Assembly (NCBI GenBank): GCA_938004075.1
Contig: CALKWP010000013.1
Coordinates: 28,679 to 92,678, forward strand
Source of the DNA: an uncultured Methanomassiliicoccales archaeon
Lineage (GTDB): Archaea > Thermoplasmatota > Thermoplasmata > SG8-5
DNA: 64,000 bases
Direction of reading: 5' to 3'
Shown here: piece after piece, positions 1 through 8,395 of the stretch
Layout of the letters: each line of letters starts with the position of its first letter
Numbering within the stretch: the stretch's first letter is position 1
Notes under the pieces: model-generated
What the model was told of the DNA's origin: nothing
What the model saw: the letters and a program-made list of their open reading frames with translations, nothing else
The model's database searches: none
Program-made: the position numbers and the translations under genes

Positions 1-1
1 C

Positions 2-91
2 GTTGGCCTTATCGTCGGCGGCTCAATCACCATACCGCACATCCGCAGGGCTTTGAAGTCCTGGGCGGAACTGCAGGAGGGAGGGCAATGA
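2..91 (+). CDS. C-terminal 29 codons of an unidentified protein
   Basis: The frame is open from the first complete codon of the window and stops at the TGA that overlaps the next gene's ATG (ATGA). The residue string begins VGLIVGGS and ends with a charged amphipathic stretch, like the end of a compact domain. The tight overlap with the downstream GAF gene and the same direction suggest one transcription unit. Too little is present to name a family, and the start lies outside the window. Confidence 0.55.
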   Translation, partial: VGLIVGGSITIPHIRRALKSWAELQEGGQ

Positions 92-567
92 TGGACAGAA
101 CAGAGAAAAAAGAGTTGTTTGCAATGCTCATGGACCGAGTGAGTGAGATAATGGCCGGGCCCGGGGATACGGCTGAGAAGATGGCGCAGGTCTGCCGGCT
201 TCTGAAGTGCGAGGTGTATTACTATGACTGGGTCGGGTTCTACCTGGTCAACCCGGAGAAGGAGAGAGAACTTGTCCTGGGGCCGTTCGTGGGCGAGTCC
301 ACCGACCATGTGAACATTCATTTCGGCGAGGGCATCTGCGGCCAGAGCGCGGAGACCAAGAAGATTTTCGTGGTCCAGAACGTATGCGAGGTTACGAACT
401 ACCTCTCATGCAGCCCGAAAGTCCAATCCGAGATAGTGGTTCCCATTCTCAGGGGCGGCGATTTCATCGGTGAAATTGATATTGATTCCCATGTGCTGGA
501 GCCATTCTCGGCCGAGGACGAGGAATTCCTTGTCGATATTGCGGAATTGTTCGCCGGGATTATGTGA
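88..567 (+). CDS. GAF-domain protein, free methionine-R-sulfoxide reductase (fRMsr) family, copy 1
   Basis: A 159-residue single GAF domain. The fRMsr family reduces free Met-R-sulfoxide in the cytoplasm. Matching features are the DWVGFYLV strand (about 47), the GICG motif with Cys84, a second cysteine Cys108 exactly 24 residues later, then SEIVVP (Glu115) and DIDS (Asp131, Asp133). In characterised fRMsr enzymes the cysteine pair spaced 24 apart includes the catalytic cysteine, and the Glu/Asp residues bind the sulfoxide. The third family cysteine, ten residues before GICG, is not obvious here. The start overlaps the previous stop as ATGA; a second ATG follows at once. A paralogue lies directly downstream. 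Other GAF roles cannot be excluded. Confidence 0.75.
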   Translation: MMDRTEKKELFAMLMDRVSEIMAGPGDTAEKMAQVCRLLKCEVYYYDWVGFYLVNPEKERELVLGPFVGESTDHVNIHFGEGICGQSAETKKIFVVQNVCEVTNYLSCSPKVQSEIVVPILRGGDFIGEIDIDSHVLEPFSAEDEEFLVDIAELFAGIM

Positions 568-615
568 GGTGATGGGAATGTTTCAAACCAAGCAAAAATA
601 TTTGAATCCGGGGGA

Positions 616-1080
616 ATGAATATGCACCCCGAAAAGATGGGGATACTGAGCCTGGCCAGGCTGCTGATGGGGACTGAGGGCAGCCGCGATGACGCGCTCG
701 GGGCCATATGCCACCTCCTCAACCAGAGCGTGGAACATTATGATTGGGTCGGCATCTATCTGGCAGATCCGAAAAGAAAGGTTCTCCACTTGGGCCCTTT
801 CGCTGGCGCTGAGACCGAGCATACCACAATCCCTTATGGAAAAGGAATTTGCGGCCAGGTGGCTGAATCGCATGAAACTTTCCTGGTGCCGGACGTGAGA
901 GCCCAGAAAAACTACATCGCTTGCAGCATGAAAGTTAAATCCGAAATAGTAGTGCCCATCATGAAGCAGGGGAAATTCGTGGGCCAGCTGGACATTGACT
1001 CGCATACGGCGGACGCATTTGATGATGATGACAGGGAGTTCCTGGAAATGCTCTGCAGGGAACTGGCCATACTATTCTAG
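616..1080 (+). CDS. GAF-domain protein, fRMsr family, copy 2
   Basis: A 154-residue paralogue of the upstream gene with the same order of motifs: DWVGIYLA, GICG (Cys79), Cys103 again 24 residues on, SEIVVP and DIDS. The likely role is cytoplasmic repair of oxidised free methionine. Two starts are possible: ATG 616, just behind GGGG, or ATG 622, which lies about 26 nt after the AT-rich box AAAAATATTTG (594-604) and would be leaderless. That box may give this copy its own promoter. The stop overlaps the stop of the convergent dehydrogenase gene. Confidence 0.75.
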   Translation: MNMHPEKMGILSLARLLMGTEGSRDDALGAICHLLNQSVEHYDWVGIYLADPKRKVLHLGPFAGAETEHTTIPYGKGICGQVAESHETFLVPDVRAQKNYIACSMKVKSEIVVPIMKQGKFVGQLDIDSHTADAFDDDDREFLEMLCRELAILF

Positions 1081-2525
1081 TGATGGTGATGCTCCTGATG
1101 CGCTTCCCCGCGCTCGTGCATCTGCAGGTGCTCGTACTGGGCAACTGGCATCAACCGCTGGCAGGCCCTGTCCACGACCTCCGGGAGAGCAGGATGGATG
1201 TGTATCGCGTCATTGAGCGGGAGTATGCTCCCGGTCTTGGTGTACATCAGGTTGATGATTTCCTGGATGAGGATTGATGCCTCCGGGCCGACAATGTGTG
1301 CGCCAAGAATTTTCCGGGTCTTCGCTTCCACGATGACCTTGACGAACCCTTCGGCATCCATGGCCATGCCCTTTGCGGTGTCCTGGTACTTGTGGAATCC
1401 GATGAGTATGTCCGCCTCTCCCAGCGCCTTCACTGCCTGGGCCTGGGTCATGCCGACGCCCGCGACTTCCGGGTAAGTGAAAACGGCATGCGGGACTGCA
1501 TGATAATCCGCATCCATCGGTCGCTTCAGGATTGCGTTGTAATAGACAATCATGGACTCATAATTGGCAACATGCTTGAACAGGTGCTTTCCGGTAGCAT
1601 CGCCGAACGCGTATATTCCCGGCTGGGATGTCTCCATCCTGCCGTTGACTTTGATCCAGCCTTTCTCATCAGTTTCGATCCCCGCTTTTTCGGGGTGCAG
1701 GATGTCGGTGTTGGGGGCGCGGCCCGTGGCCACCAGGACTTCATCGGCCTGAATTGAGACGGTCTTGCCGGACTTCCTGTCCTTCGCAATGAGCGTCTTC
1801 TTGCCCAGCATGGTCTGCTGGGCTTCTATTATCTCGTGGTTGGTGAGTATCTTCATGTGTTTGGACATGGCTTTCAGGACGAAAGACGATACCTCCGGTT
1901 CCTCGTTCGGAAGGAATTGCGGGTTTCTGCCGATGATGGTGACCCTGGAGCCCATTGCCGAGAAGAAGTGCCCATACTCCGCGGCAACGTAACCGCCGCC
2001 CATTATGGCGAGCGATTCAGGAAGTTTGTTAATCTCCAGAATGGTGTCGCTGATGTGGTACTTGATTTTCTCCAGGCCTGGGACCTTTGGGATGGCCACC
2101 TCGGAGCCGAGGCACAGGAAAATCATCTTGGAAGTAATCTCCTCCTTGCCCACTTTCAGGGTGTAGGGGCCGGTGAATTCCGCTGCAAAGGGATAATAAT
2201 CGATGCCGGGAGAGTGGCTCAGTCCGTCACGGATTCCCTCTATCTGCGGTTTGATGTACTCCCTCATTCTGCCCATTACCTTCTGGAAATCTATCTTCTT
2301 TATTGGCGCGTCAATGCCGAACTTCTCGGCATGCTGGATGAGCCGCACAAGTTCCGCAGGATAAACCAGCATCTTGGTCGGGATGCAGCCCCTGGTGAGG
2401 CAAATTCCGCCGGGGTCGTCCTTGTCTATGACTGCGGCCCTCAGTTTGGGATTCTTGTTCTGCATTGCCGGGATAAGGTTCATACTGGAACCGCTGCCTA
2501 TCGCTATAACATCATACTGTTTCAT
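1077..2525 (-). CDS. Dihydrolipoyl dehydrogenase-like flavoprotein disulfide reductase
   Basis: A 482-residue pyridine nucleotide-disulfide oxidoreductase. It has an N-terminal FAD motif (GSGSS), the redox-active disulfide C42-LTRG-C47 of the C-x4-C type, a central NAD motif (MGGGYVAAEYG), the second FAD motif (YAFGDAT) and a C-terminal dimer domain with the HIHPALPE His-Glu pair. These are the hallmarks of lipoamide dehydrogenase. The ATG chosen follows GGTGG; an upstream in-frame extension of 35 residues is basic and unlike the family. No E2 gene is near, but a lipoyl-carrier gcvH lies 34 kb away. The last residues are His-rich (four His at the end), possibly metal-binding. Mercuric reductase-like or other substrates remain possible. 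Confidence 0.8.
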   Translation of the reverse strand: MKQYDVIAIGSGSSMNLIPAMQNKNPKLRAAVIDKDDPGGICLTRGCIPTKMLVYPAELVRLIQHAEKFGIDAPIKKIDFQKVMGRMREYIKPQIEGIRDGLSHSPGIDYYPFAAEFTGPYTLKVGKEEITSKMIFLCLGSEVAIPKVPGLEKIKYHISDTILEINKLPESLAIMGGGYVAAEYGHFFSAMGSRVTIIGRNPQFLPNEEPEVSSFVLKAMSKHMKILTNHEIIEAQQTMLGKKTLIAKDRKSGKTVSIQADEVLVATGRAPNTDILHPEKAGIETDEKGWIKVNGRMETSQPGIYAFGDATGKHLFKHVANYESMIVYYNAILKRPMDADYHAVPHAVFTYPEVAGVGMTQAQAVKALGEADILIGFHKYQDTAKGMAMDAEGFVKVIVEAKTRKILGAHIVGPEASILIQEIINLMYTKTGSILPLNDAIHIHPALPEVVDRACQRLMPVAQYEHLQMHERGEAHQEHHHH

Positions 2526-2577
2526 GCTTCCACCGCATGAGGAAGCGGCGTTCCGGTTAAAATGGTTGTGCCGATTT

Positions 2578-3279
2578 TTACTCGGTTGCCTTGGGCTCTG
2601 CTGTCTTTTTGCCGCCCGGTTCTTCCTCAACGACCGGAATCTCTTCCTCTTCCATAAGCCTCAGGTATTCCGGCGGGACCGCTTCCACAACGAAGACGGT
2701 GTTCCCGGCCTTCTTTATGACCATTCCGGCCTCCACCATTGCTTTGGTGTTGACTTCGAATATCATTGGCTCGGGGTCGCGGACCTTTCCGGCGATGATG
2801 GCGGACTCGATGGTCCTGCTGAGGTGGACTAGCTTTCTGTCTGATGGCATTAAACCGGTTTCAACCAGCACGTCCTTCTCTTCCTTGGTCGTCGGGTAGT
2901 AGAGGAAGTCAGGCGTCCCGCGGGTCGGGAGGTCCAGCTCGACGTCAACAGAGTGAGCGTAAGTCGCCCGAATCATGCCGTCCCTGAACTGGTACCGGCC
3001 CTTGGGGTCGGTGTCGATTATGGCCAGTATGTGGTGGGGCTTGAGCCATCTGAAGCGCCTCTGCTTCTTCCTGACCTCGTTGATGAACTCCTCGAGGTCC
3101 ACCCAGCCGTGCTTGTCCATCTTCAAACCGTATCTTTCCGGGAAGTGGCGGAGCACGCCGGCCATGGTTCTGCCGAGTTTGTCCAGTTCTTCTTCGTTCA
3201 TGAGGAAGCGCCCCTGCTCGCCGCAAATCGGGCATTCCTCTTCTCTGAAGTATCCGTGTGTTCTGCATTCTTTTAGCAT
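2578..3279 (-). CDS. kptA: RNA 2'-phosphotransferase KptA/Tpt1 with N-terminal zinc knuckle
   Basis: A 233-residue protein of the family that transfers an internal RNA 2'-phosphate to NAD+. The first 20 residues hold C5, H8, C16 and C19, a likely zinc knuckle seen in several archaeal members. The catalytic part then shows LRHFPERYGL, HGWV, the DTDPKGRYQF segment, an AxHS motif (TYAHSVDV), YYPTT and VHLSRT, the usual order of Tpt1 motifs. A Glu-rich tail of about 25 residues ends the protein. The ATG chosen follows GGGGAAT and leaves a leader of about 20 nt behind the box AATTATAATA (3321-3330). Archaeal tRNA ligation does not leave a 2'-phosphate, so the cellular substrate is unclear. Confidence 0.92.
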   Translation of the reverse strand: MLKECRTHGYFREEECPICGEQGRFLMNEEELDKLGRTMAGVLRHFPERYGLKMDKHGWVDLEEFINEVRKKQRRFRWLKPHHILAIIDTDPKGRYQFRDGMIRATYAHSVDVELDLPTRGTPDFLYYPTTKEEKDVLVETGLMPSDRKLVHLSRTIESAIIAGKVRDPEPMIFEVNTKAMVEAGMVIKKAGNTVFVVEAVPPEYLRLMEEEEIPVVEEEPGGKKTAEPKATE

Positions 3280-3345
3280 CGTGAATTCCCCTAGGGAGAA
3301 CACCCTATTACAAGCTGAGGTATTATAATTTTGCCTTGATTGTCA

Positions 3346-4182
3346 TCAGATTCTGGGTTCCAGGTCAGCCGATTTCACAACCTTGATTCCTCTATCGGCC
3401 AGCATCTCCAGCAGTTCCCCTTTCCGGGGCTGCTTCACGGCCTTTTTATGGAAGTACGCGACAGTCGCGCCCGGCGTCTTTTCGAGCATATTGTCCAGCA
3501 TCGCAGCATCGACGTGCTCCATAGCATGATCTGGCGCCATGTGGCCCATGGAAATCCTCATCCTCTGCACGACATCGGTATGCCTGGGGGCATAATGGCC
3601 GCCCCCGAATCCGATGCCGATGGCGTCATTATCGGTGATGGTTTCCTTATCCAACTCAAGGATGACGCGGGCAATCGCCCTGGCGGGCTCCGGCTCCGGC
3701 CAGGCATCCGGGCCGCTCCCTATCTCGATGAACAGCGTGGGCGTCTCCAGGTACGGGCCGTGGTGCGTTGTTTCAAAAGATATGCCGAACCCAAGGCCGG
3801 CGCCGTACCTTCTTAGGAGCAGCAGGGCATTAGTCATGAGCCTTGGGTCCGTGGGCACCAGCATTCCCGGCTGACCGCCGTAGTCCGCGGAGCCGTAATT
3901 CCCGAGGGCATGAACCGTCAGGGTGCGCAGCCCGGATTCGGATTTGTGCCTGGAGGCGAATATCAGGCAATCGTATCTTTTCCCGGTCTCACGCTCGATG
4001 TCCCTGTCCAGATATTCCCTGTGGAGGTGGATGTCATTAATCAGAATCATATCGTGATTGCCATGCTTGAGAATCGGCGAGGCTTCGAACTCGCCGCTCT
4101 CCTTCCAGTCAGCCATGCCCAGCAATTTGCCTCGGATGTTCATGCTGGCCACGTCCTCGGCGGAGGTGATGATGAGATGCAT
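3346..4182 (-). CDS. dtdA: D-aminoacyl-tRNA deacylase, archaeal type (DtdA)
   Basis: A 278-residue zinc enzyme that hydrolyses the ester of D-amino acids mischarged on tRNA. The signature segments of the archaeal/plant family are all present: IFASRH (about 75), TVHALGNYG, ETTHHGP (about 137), EIGS, GFGGGHYAPRHT and GHMAPDHA. The histidines in these blocks form the metal and active site. The start lies about 27 nt behind GGTTAAATC, consistent with a leaderless mRNA. It follows kptA's promoter region in tandem on the same strand, grouping two tRNA-quality genes. Confidence 0.93.
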   Translation of the reverse strand: MHLIITSAEDVASMNIRGKLLGMADWKESGEFEASPILKHGNHDMILINDIHLHREYLDRDIERETGKRYDCLIFASRHKSESGLRTLTVHALGNYGSADYGGQPGMLVPTDPRLMTNALLLLRRYGAGLGFGISFETTHHGPYLETPTLFIEIGSGPDAWPEPEPARAIARVILELDKETITDNDAIGIGFGGGHYAPRHTDVVQRMRISMGHMAPDHAMEHVDAAMLDNMLEKTPGATVAYFHKKAVKQPRKGELLEMLADRGIKVVKSADLEPRI

Positions 4183-4266
4183 GATTGTCAGAAAAGGCGG
4201 GATGCGATTTAACCGTTATGGAGAAATGATTAATACGGAGATGATGATACCACAAAACAGGTTAAC

Positions 4267-4428
4267 ATGGATAGGCCGAAGAAGGTCCTCACCTGCCCCC
4301 AGTGCGGGAGCGCATCACTCTATTACGAGGCGGGGCTGGTCACCGGATACAAGTACCATTGCAAGGACTGTGATTATGTGGGAGCGTTCGTCATAGAGAA
4401 GGACGTTCCAGCGGAAAAGAAAAAGTGA
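4267..4428 (+). CDS. Small zinc-ribbon protein (53 residues)
   Basis: A short protein with CPQCGS (Cys10, Cys13) and HCKDCDY (Cys32, Cys35), giving a C-x2-C...C-x2-C zinc ribbon, and a Lys-rich tail. The pairs are 18 residues apart, typical of small archaeal ribbons. The ATG lies a few bases after AGG, and codons show the same G/C-rich third positions as the neighbours. It stands alone between the divergent dtdA and the AOR operon. Function unknown; nucleic-acid or protein binding is only a guess from the fold. Confidence 0.8.
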   Translation: MDRPKKVLTCPQCGSASLYYEAGLVTGYKYHCKDCDYVGAFVIEKDVPAEKKK

Positions 4429-4499
4429 TCGCTTGATGATGGGATGTCACACACCGCAGTGGCAAACATTTATGTAATCTTGTTATTATCTGATTGACA

Positions 4500-4913
4500 A
4501 TGACAGAATCCAAGAGGCTGAACCTCATCTTGGGCGCGGTCGCGATTACAATATTGCTTTTCTCATTCAGCGTGTACGCCTATACCCTGATGCCAAAGGG
4601 AGATTCCGAGATACTGGTTGTCAACGGCATGGAATATGATTGGGACGCAATATTCTCCGATTTCGAAGTCACAGGGTTCGAGGCCAACGGCCTGCAGTAC
4701 GAGGGGATACGCCTTGTGGACCTCATTCTCGATGCTGACATCGAGAACCCGGAAAGCCACAGTTACAGGTTCAACGCCCTTGACGGCTATCAGAAAGATG
4801 TAACATGGAATGACATTCAGAACGGTTACCTGACATTGGAGCACAGGAGCGTGTTTCCCAACATGACTCAGAGCTTCTGGGTCAGGGACCTTGCGTCGAT
4901 AGAGGTGATTTAG
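4500..4913 (+). CDS. Membrane-anchored small protein with sulfite-oxidase-like (Moco-fold) domain
   Basis: A 137-residue protein with one N-terminal hydrophobic segment (residues about 8-28) and an outward-facing domain. VNGMEYDW, YEGIRLVDLI, FNALDGYQKDVTW and the closing FWVRDLASIEVI resemble short stand-alone relatives of the oxidoreductase molybdopterin-binding fold, in which such phrases line the cofactor pocket. No conserved cofactor cysteine is seen, so cofactor binding is doubtful. ATG 4500 is about 28 nt behind CATTTATGT (4469-4477) and is probably leaderless; an in-frame TTG lies two codons upstream. It opens the AOR operon and its stop touches the next start. Confidence 0.6.
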   Translation: MTESKRLNLILGAVAITILLFSFSVYAYTLMPKGDSEILVVNGMEYDWDAIFSDFEVTGFEANGLQYEGIRLVDLILDADIENPESHSYRFNALDGYQKDVTWNDIQNGYLTLEHRSVFPNMTQSFWVRDLASIEVI

Positions 4914-5576
4914 ATGGAAAAGATGGACAAGTACAGAGTTTTGGCAGGAATCGTTTTATTCGGTTCCCTCTGGGGAATGACAGAATGTTTGCTCGGAGAG
5001 TTCACACCTTCGGGATTCCCGGCGGGCGCGTTTTTGGGCGGATTCATCGGTCTCGGCCTGATGATATTGACCAGGAGGCTTTACGGCTTCATGTGGATGC
5101 AGCTCGGCATGGCTATCGTCGCAGGGGCGCTCAGGTTCTGGGCTCCGGTCGGGACATGCGTCATCTGCTCCGCACTGGCAATAATGGCTGAAGGCCTGGT
5201 CTTCGAGCTCATATTCAACCGCCCGGTCTTTGACATCAACCGCTCGCAAAACATGAAGAGCGCCAAGACCCTGGCTCTGGTGGGCGTCATTGCCGGTTTC
5301 ACCATCTACGTCACCGGTTACATGTTCACCCAGATTTTCACTCCCATACTGACGACCGGAGCATTCAGCGTCTCCAACTTCCTGAACGTTCTGCCCATAA
5401 TAATCGGCAGAGGTTTCTTCGCCGCCGTCTTCGGCGGAATATCCGTCCCACTGGCAGTGCTGGCAAAGCAGCTCTATGTCAATGTGACGTCAATCAGGAA
5501 GGAGCATTACTACGCAGCCGCAGCTGGCATATCCACGTTCTGCTGGGCGCTGGTTTTCGCATTCTTCTATATCTGA
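4914..5576 (+). CDS. Integral membrane protein of the AOR operon
   Basis: A 220-residue protein with about six hydrophobic segments (near residues 8-28, 35-52, 60-80, 118-140, 150-180 and 200-220). A CVIC pair sits in the third or fourth helix region. I do not recognise the family; general shape and size recall substrate-capture membrane subunits, but no diagnostic motif is visible. The start immediately follows the upstream stop. Being between the membrane-anchored Moco-like protein and the ferredoxin, it may help assemble, anchor or feed the oxidoreductase. Confidence 0.65.
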   Translation: MEKMDKYRVLAGIVLFGSLWGMTECLLGEFTPSGFPAGAFLGGFIGLGLMILTRRLYGFMWMQLGMAIVAGALRFWAPVGTCVICSALAIMAEGLVFELIFNRPVFDINRSQNMKSAKTLALVGVIAGFTIYVTGYMFTQIFTPILTTGAFSVSNFLNVLPIIIGRGFFAAVFGGISVPLAVLAKQLYVNVTSIRKEHYYAAAAGISTFCWALVFAFFYI

Positions 5577-5585
5577 GGTGATGTA

Positions 5586-6035
5586 ATGTCAAAAGCAAAG
5601 ATAATTGTGTTCCACCCGGAGAAGTGCAAGGAATGCAGAAAGTGCGAGGCGGCATGCTCCAATGTCCACCACAAGAACGACAAAGGCGGGGAATGGTCAG
5701 CCATCCGCATTATCAAGACCGACTCGGGATTCAAAATGACAGACTGCAACATGTGCGGGCTGTGCATAGACATGTGCCCGGTCCAGGCCATCAGGCGCAT
5801 GACCAACGGAACTGTTGTTATTGACAAAAAGAAGTGCGTCGGCTGCCAGGCCTGCGTCGGGTTCTGCCCTAGGGGTGTCATGAGGAAAGCGCCTGAAGTC
5901 ATCGTGCCATTCAAGTGCATAGCCTGCGGTGCATGCGTTCGCGCTTGCCCTGAAGGCGCTCTGGAACTGAAGGAAGTTGACCTCGACGATATTAAAGAGG
6001 AAGTATACGCGAAACACGGGAGGGTGTGCAAATGA
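5586..6035 (+). CDS. Ferredoxin-like electron-transfer subunit with four 4Fe-4S motifs
   Basis: A 149-residue HycB-like protein. Four cysteine clusters follow one another: CKECRKCEAAC, CNMCGLCIDMC, CVGCQACVGFC and CIACGACVRAC, each able to take part in a 4Fe-4S cluster. Such subunits pair with tungsten or molybdenum oxidoreductases and carry electrons away from the active site. The gene overlaps the AOR start by ATGA, so the two are almost surely co-translated. Its ATG follows GAGGTGAT. Confidence 0.9.
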   Translation: MSKAKIIVFHPEKCKECRKCEAACSNVHHKNDKGGEWSAIRIIKTDSGFKMTDCNMCGLCIDMCPVQAIRRMTNGTVVIDKKKCVGCQACVGFCPRGVMRKAPEVIVPFKCIACGACVRACPEGALELKEVDLDDIKEEVYAKHGRVCK

Positions 6036-8392
6036 AAGGACCGGAGAAAACCGTGGATTGTGAATTCAAACCGATAACGTTGAAGACTGAAACCGGATTC
6101 GAGACAGGAAATACCGTTCACAAATGGGACCTGGAGAAATTCAGGAAAGGCCACAAGGTGCTTGCTGAATACAAATATGAGAAGCGCCCGGTAGTGCGGG
6201 GCTATGCTGGCCGCACGCTGTATGTCAACCTGACCACCAACGAGATCAAGGAGAAGCCGGTGGATGATGAGATGAAGAGGATGTTCACGGGCGGCAAGGG
6301 GTTCGACCTCAAGCTGCTTCGCGACGCCATAAAGCCGACCACGCGCTGGAACAGCGAGGAAAACGAGTTGGTGATGGCGGCCGGGCCGCTCTGCGGAACC
6401 ACCCAGTACTCCGGAATGGGCAAGTGTCTTGCCGTGACGATATCCCCGCTCACCGACATGCCCTGCGACTCCAATGCGGGCGGTTATTTTGCCCCATACA
6501 TGAAATTCTCCGGCTTCGATGCCATCGAGATACAGGGGAAGGCAAAGAAGGACGTGGCCATAGTAATTGATGGCAAAGAGGGGAAGGTGACCATCGAGAC
6601 TGCGCCTCACGAAGACGTCAACGCCCACCTGGTGGCAGAGCAGATGACATACCTTTACGCGGCGGAGGACACTGAAGCCGCAAGGCAGAAAGTGGCCGTG
6701 GTTTCGGCGGGAAAAGGCGCTGAGACATCATTCTGGGGGATTCTGAATATCTCGTTCTACGACCCGCGCAGGAAAGTGGCCAGGCTGAAGCAGCATGGCC
6801 GCGGCGGCCTGGGAACGGTTTTCCGGGACAAGAAGCTGAAAGCTCTTGTCGCCAGGGTGGATCATTTCGACGGGCTTTCCAACAACCCGGCGAATCCCGA
6901 CAAGGTTGCCGCGACAGGCCTGAAGCACCACAGGGAGATGAGGGACCTGGACAGGGACCAGTGCAACATGCGCGTTGTCGGAACTGGCAACATCGTGGAG
7001 GTTATGGACGCATACGACCTTCTGCCGACCGAGAACTACCGGTTCGGCTCCCATCCCAAAGCATTCAACCTGCACTCGCCCCAATTCTACAGGAGATTCA
7101 CACAGGTCATTCCCGATGGATGCTGGTTCGGCTGCACGATGGCTTGCGCCAAAGTGGTCGACGGCTTCAAGGTCATGACCGGGCCCTACAAGGGAATGAG
7201 GTTTTCCGTTGATGGACCTGAGTATGAGAATGCTGCCGCATGCGCCAACATGGGCCTCTGGGACCCTGACTGGGTCATAGAGTGGAACTTCTACTGCGAC
7301 TGCTATGGCCTGGATACCATCTCATTCGGCACCGGCACGGCCTACTATATGGAGATGTATGAATACGGCATACTCAACAAGGAACGCTGCGGCGGCCTGG
7401 AGCTCCAATGGGGCAACGCTGAAGCGGTGATGGAATTCATGCACCGCATCGCCAAGGGCGACAAACATGATTTCATTCAAGTCGCATCCAAGGGCATCCG
7501 GAAAACCAAGGACTGGCTCATCGAGAAGGGATGGGGCGATCCATACATCATCGAGAACTGCGGAATGGAACAGAAGGGGCTGGAGGTCTCTGAATACGTG
7601 TGCAAGGAATCGCTTGCCCAGCAGGGCGGGTACGGCCTCACCAACAAGGGCCCGCAGCATGATGAAGCATGGCTCATATTCATGGACATGGTGAACAAGC
7701 AGCTGCCGACATTCGCGGCAAAAGCCGAGGCGCTTCACTACTTCCCGATATGGAGGACCTGGTTTGGCCTTGTAGGCCTTTGCAAGCTCCCGTGGAATGA
7801 TGTCACCCCACCCAGCAATGCAACCTCAAAGGAGCCGGCGAAGATTCCCGAACACGTTCAGAACTACGCGGACATAATGAGCGCCACCCTGGGCAGGGAC
7901 ATCAAGCCCCAGGATCTGATCGACATGTCCGAGAAAGTGTACAACTTCCAGCGCGCCATGAACGTCTGGATGGGCCGCGGAACAAGGAAGGAGGACAAGC
8001 TTCCATTCAGAGCCATGGGCCCGGTGACGGAGATGGAGTACCTGTCAAGGAAGGACAGGTACGACAAGCAGCTCGTTGCCGACATCGGACTGGCCGCTGA
8101 CAAAGTCGCAAAGATGACAACTTTGCAGAAGCTGGACACTCTCAAGGAATACCGCCTGGACCAATACCAGAAATTATCCGACGCTGTCTACATGAGGCGC
8201 GGCTGGACGCAGAACGGCATACCCACACCGCAGAAGATGAAGGCGCTGGGATTCACCGAGGACTGCCTGCTTGATTTCCTGCAGAAGAAGATTGATGCTG
8301 ACGAGAAGGCCGGACTCAACGTCTGGGGGGGGAAGTACGCCGGCAGCGAGAAGCCGCCAAGCCCTGACAGAAAGTACTGGGAAAAGTGGTAG
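6032..8392 (+). CDS. aor: Tungsten-dependent aldehyde:ferredoxin oxidoreductase family protein
   Basis: A protein of about 786 residues, longer than the usual AOR of about 600-620 because of a 50-residue N-terminal extension and a longer C-terminal helical part. RGYAGRTLYVNLT starts the classical domain 1; FTGGKG, AAGPLCGT and a DGPEYE block are pterin-binding segments. The 4Fe-4S ligands appear as C-WFG-C-TMA-C near residue 370, with a fourth in LVGLCKLPW. The family oxidises aldehydes to acids with ferredoxin as acceptor; benzoyl-CoA reductase BamB and other relatives share the fold, so the substrate is open. ATG 6032 lies inside the ATGA overlap and follows GGGAGGG; an in-frame GTG lies two codons earlier. 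Confidence 0.9.
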   Translation: MKGPEKTVDCEFKPITLKTETGFETGNTVHKWDLEKFRKGHKVLAEYKYEKRPVVRGYAGRTLYVNLTTNEIKEKPVDDEMKRMFTGGKGFDLKLLRDAIKPTTRWNSEENELVMAAGPLCGTTQYSGMGKCLAVTISPLTDMPCDSNAGGYFAPYMKFSGFDAIEIQGKAKKDVAIVIDGKEGKVTIETAPHEDVNAHLVAEQMTYLYAAEDTEAARQKVAVVSAGKGAETSFWGILNISFYDPRRKVARLKQHGRGGLGTVFRDKKLKALVARVDHFDGLSNNPANPDKVAATGLKHHREMRDLDRDQCNMRVVGTGNIVEVMDAYDLLPTENYRFGSHPKAFNLHSPQFYRRFTQVIPDGCWFGCTMACAKVVDGFKVMTGPYKGMRFSVDGPEYENAAACANMGLWDPDWVIEWNFYCDCYGLDTISFGTGTAYYMEMYEYGILNKERCGGLELQWGNAEAVMEFMHRIAKGDKHDFIQVASKGIRKTKDWLIEKGWGDPYIIENCGMEQKGLEVSEYVCKESLAQQGGYGLTNKGPQHDEAWLIFMDMVNKQLPTFAAKAEALHYFPIWRTWFGLVGLCKLPWNDVTPPSNATSKEPAKIPEHVQNYADIMSATLGRDIKPQDLIDMSEKVYNFQRAMNVWMGRGTRKEDKLPFRAMGPVTEMEYLSRKDRYDKQLVADIGLAADKVAKMTTLQKLDTLKEYRLDQYQKLSDAVYMRRGWTQNGIPTPQKMKALGFTEDCLLDFLQKKIDADEKAGLNVWGGKYAGSEKPPSPDRKYWEKW

Positions 8393-8395
8393 GCC

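Noticed and set aside
5567..6628. Minus-strand open frame of 353 codons
   Set aside because: It is antisense to the ferredoxin and AOR genes and has no recognisable domain or ribosome site.
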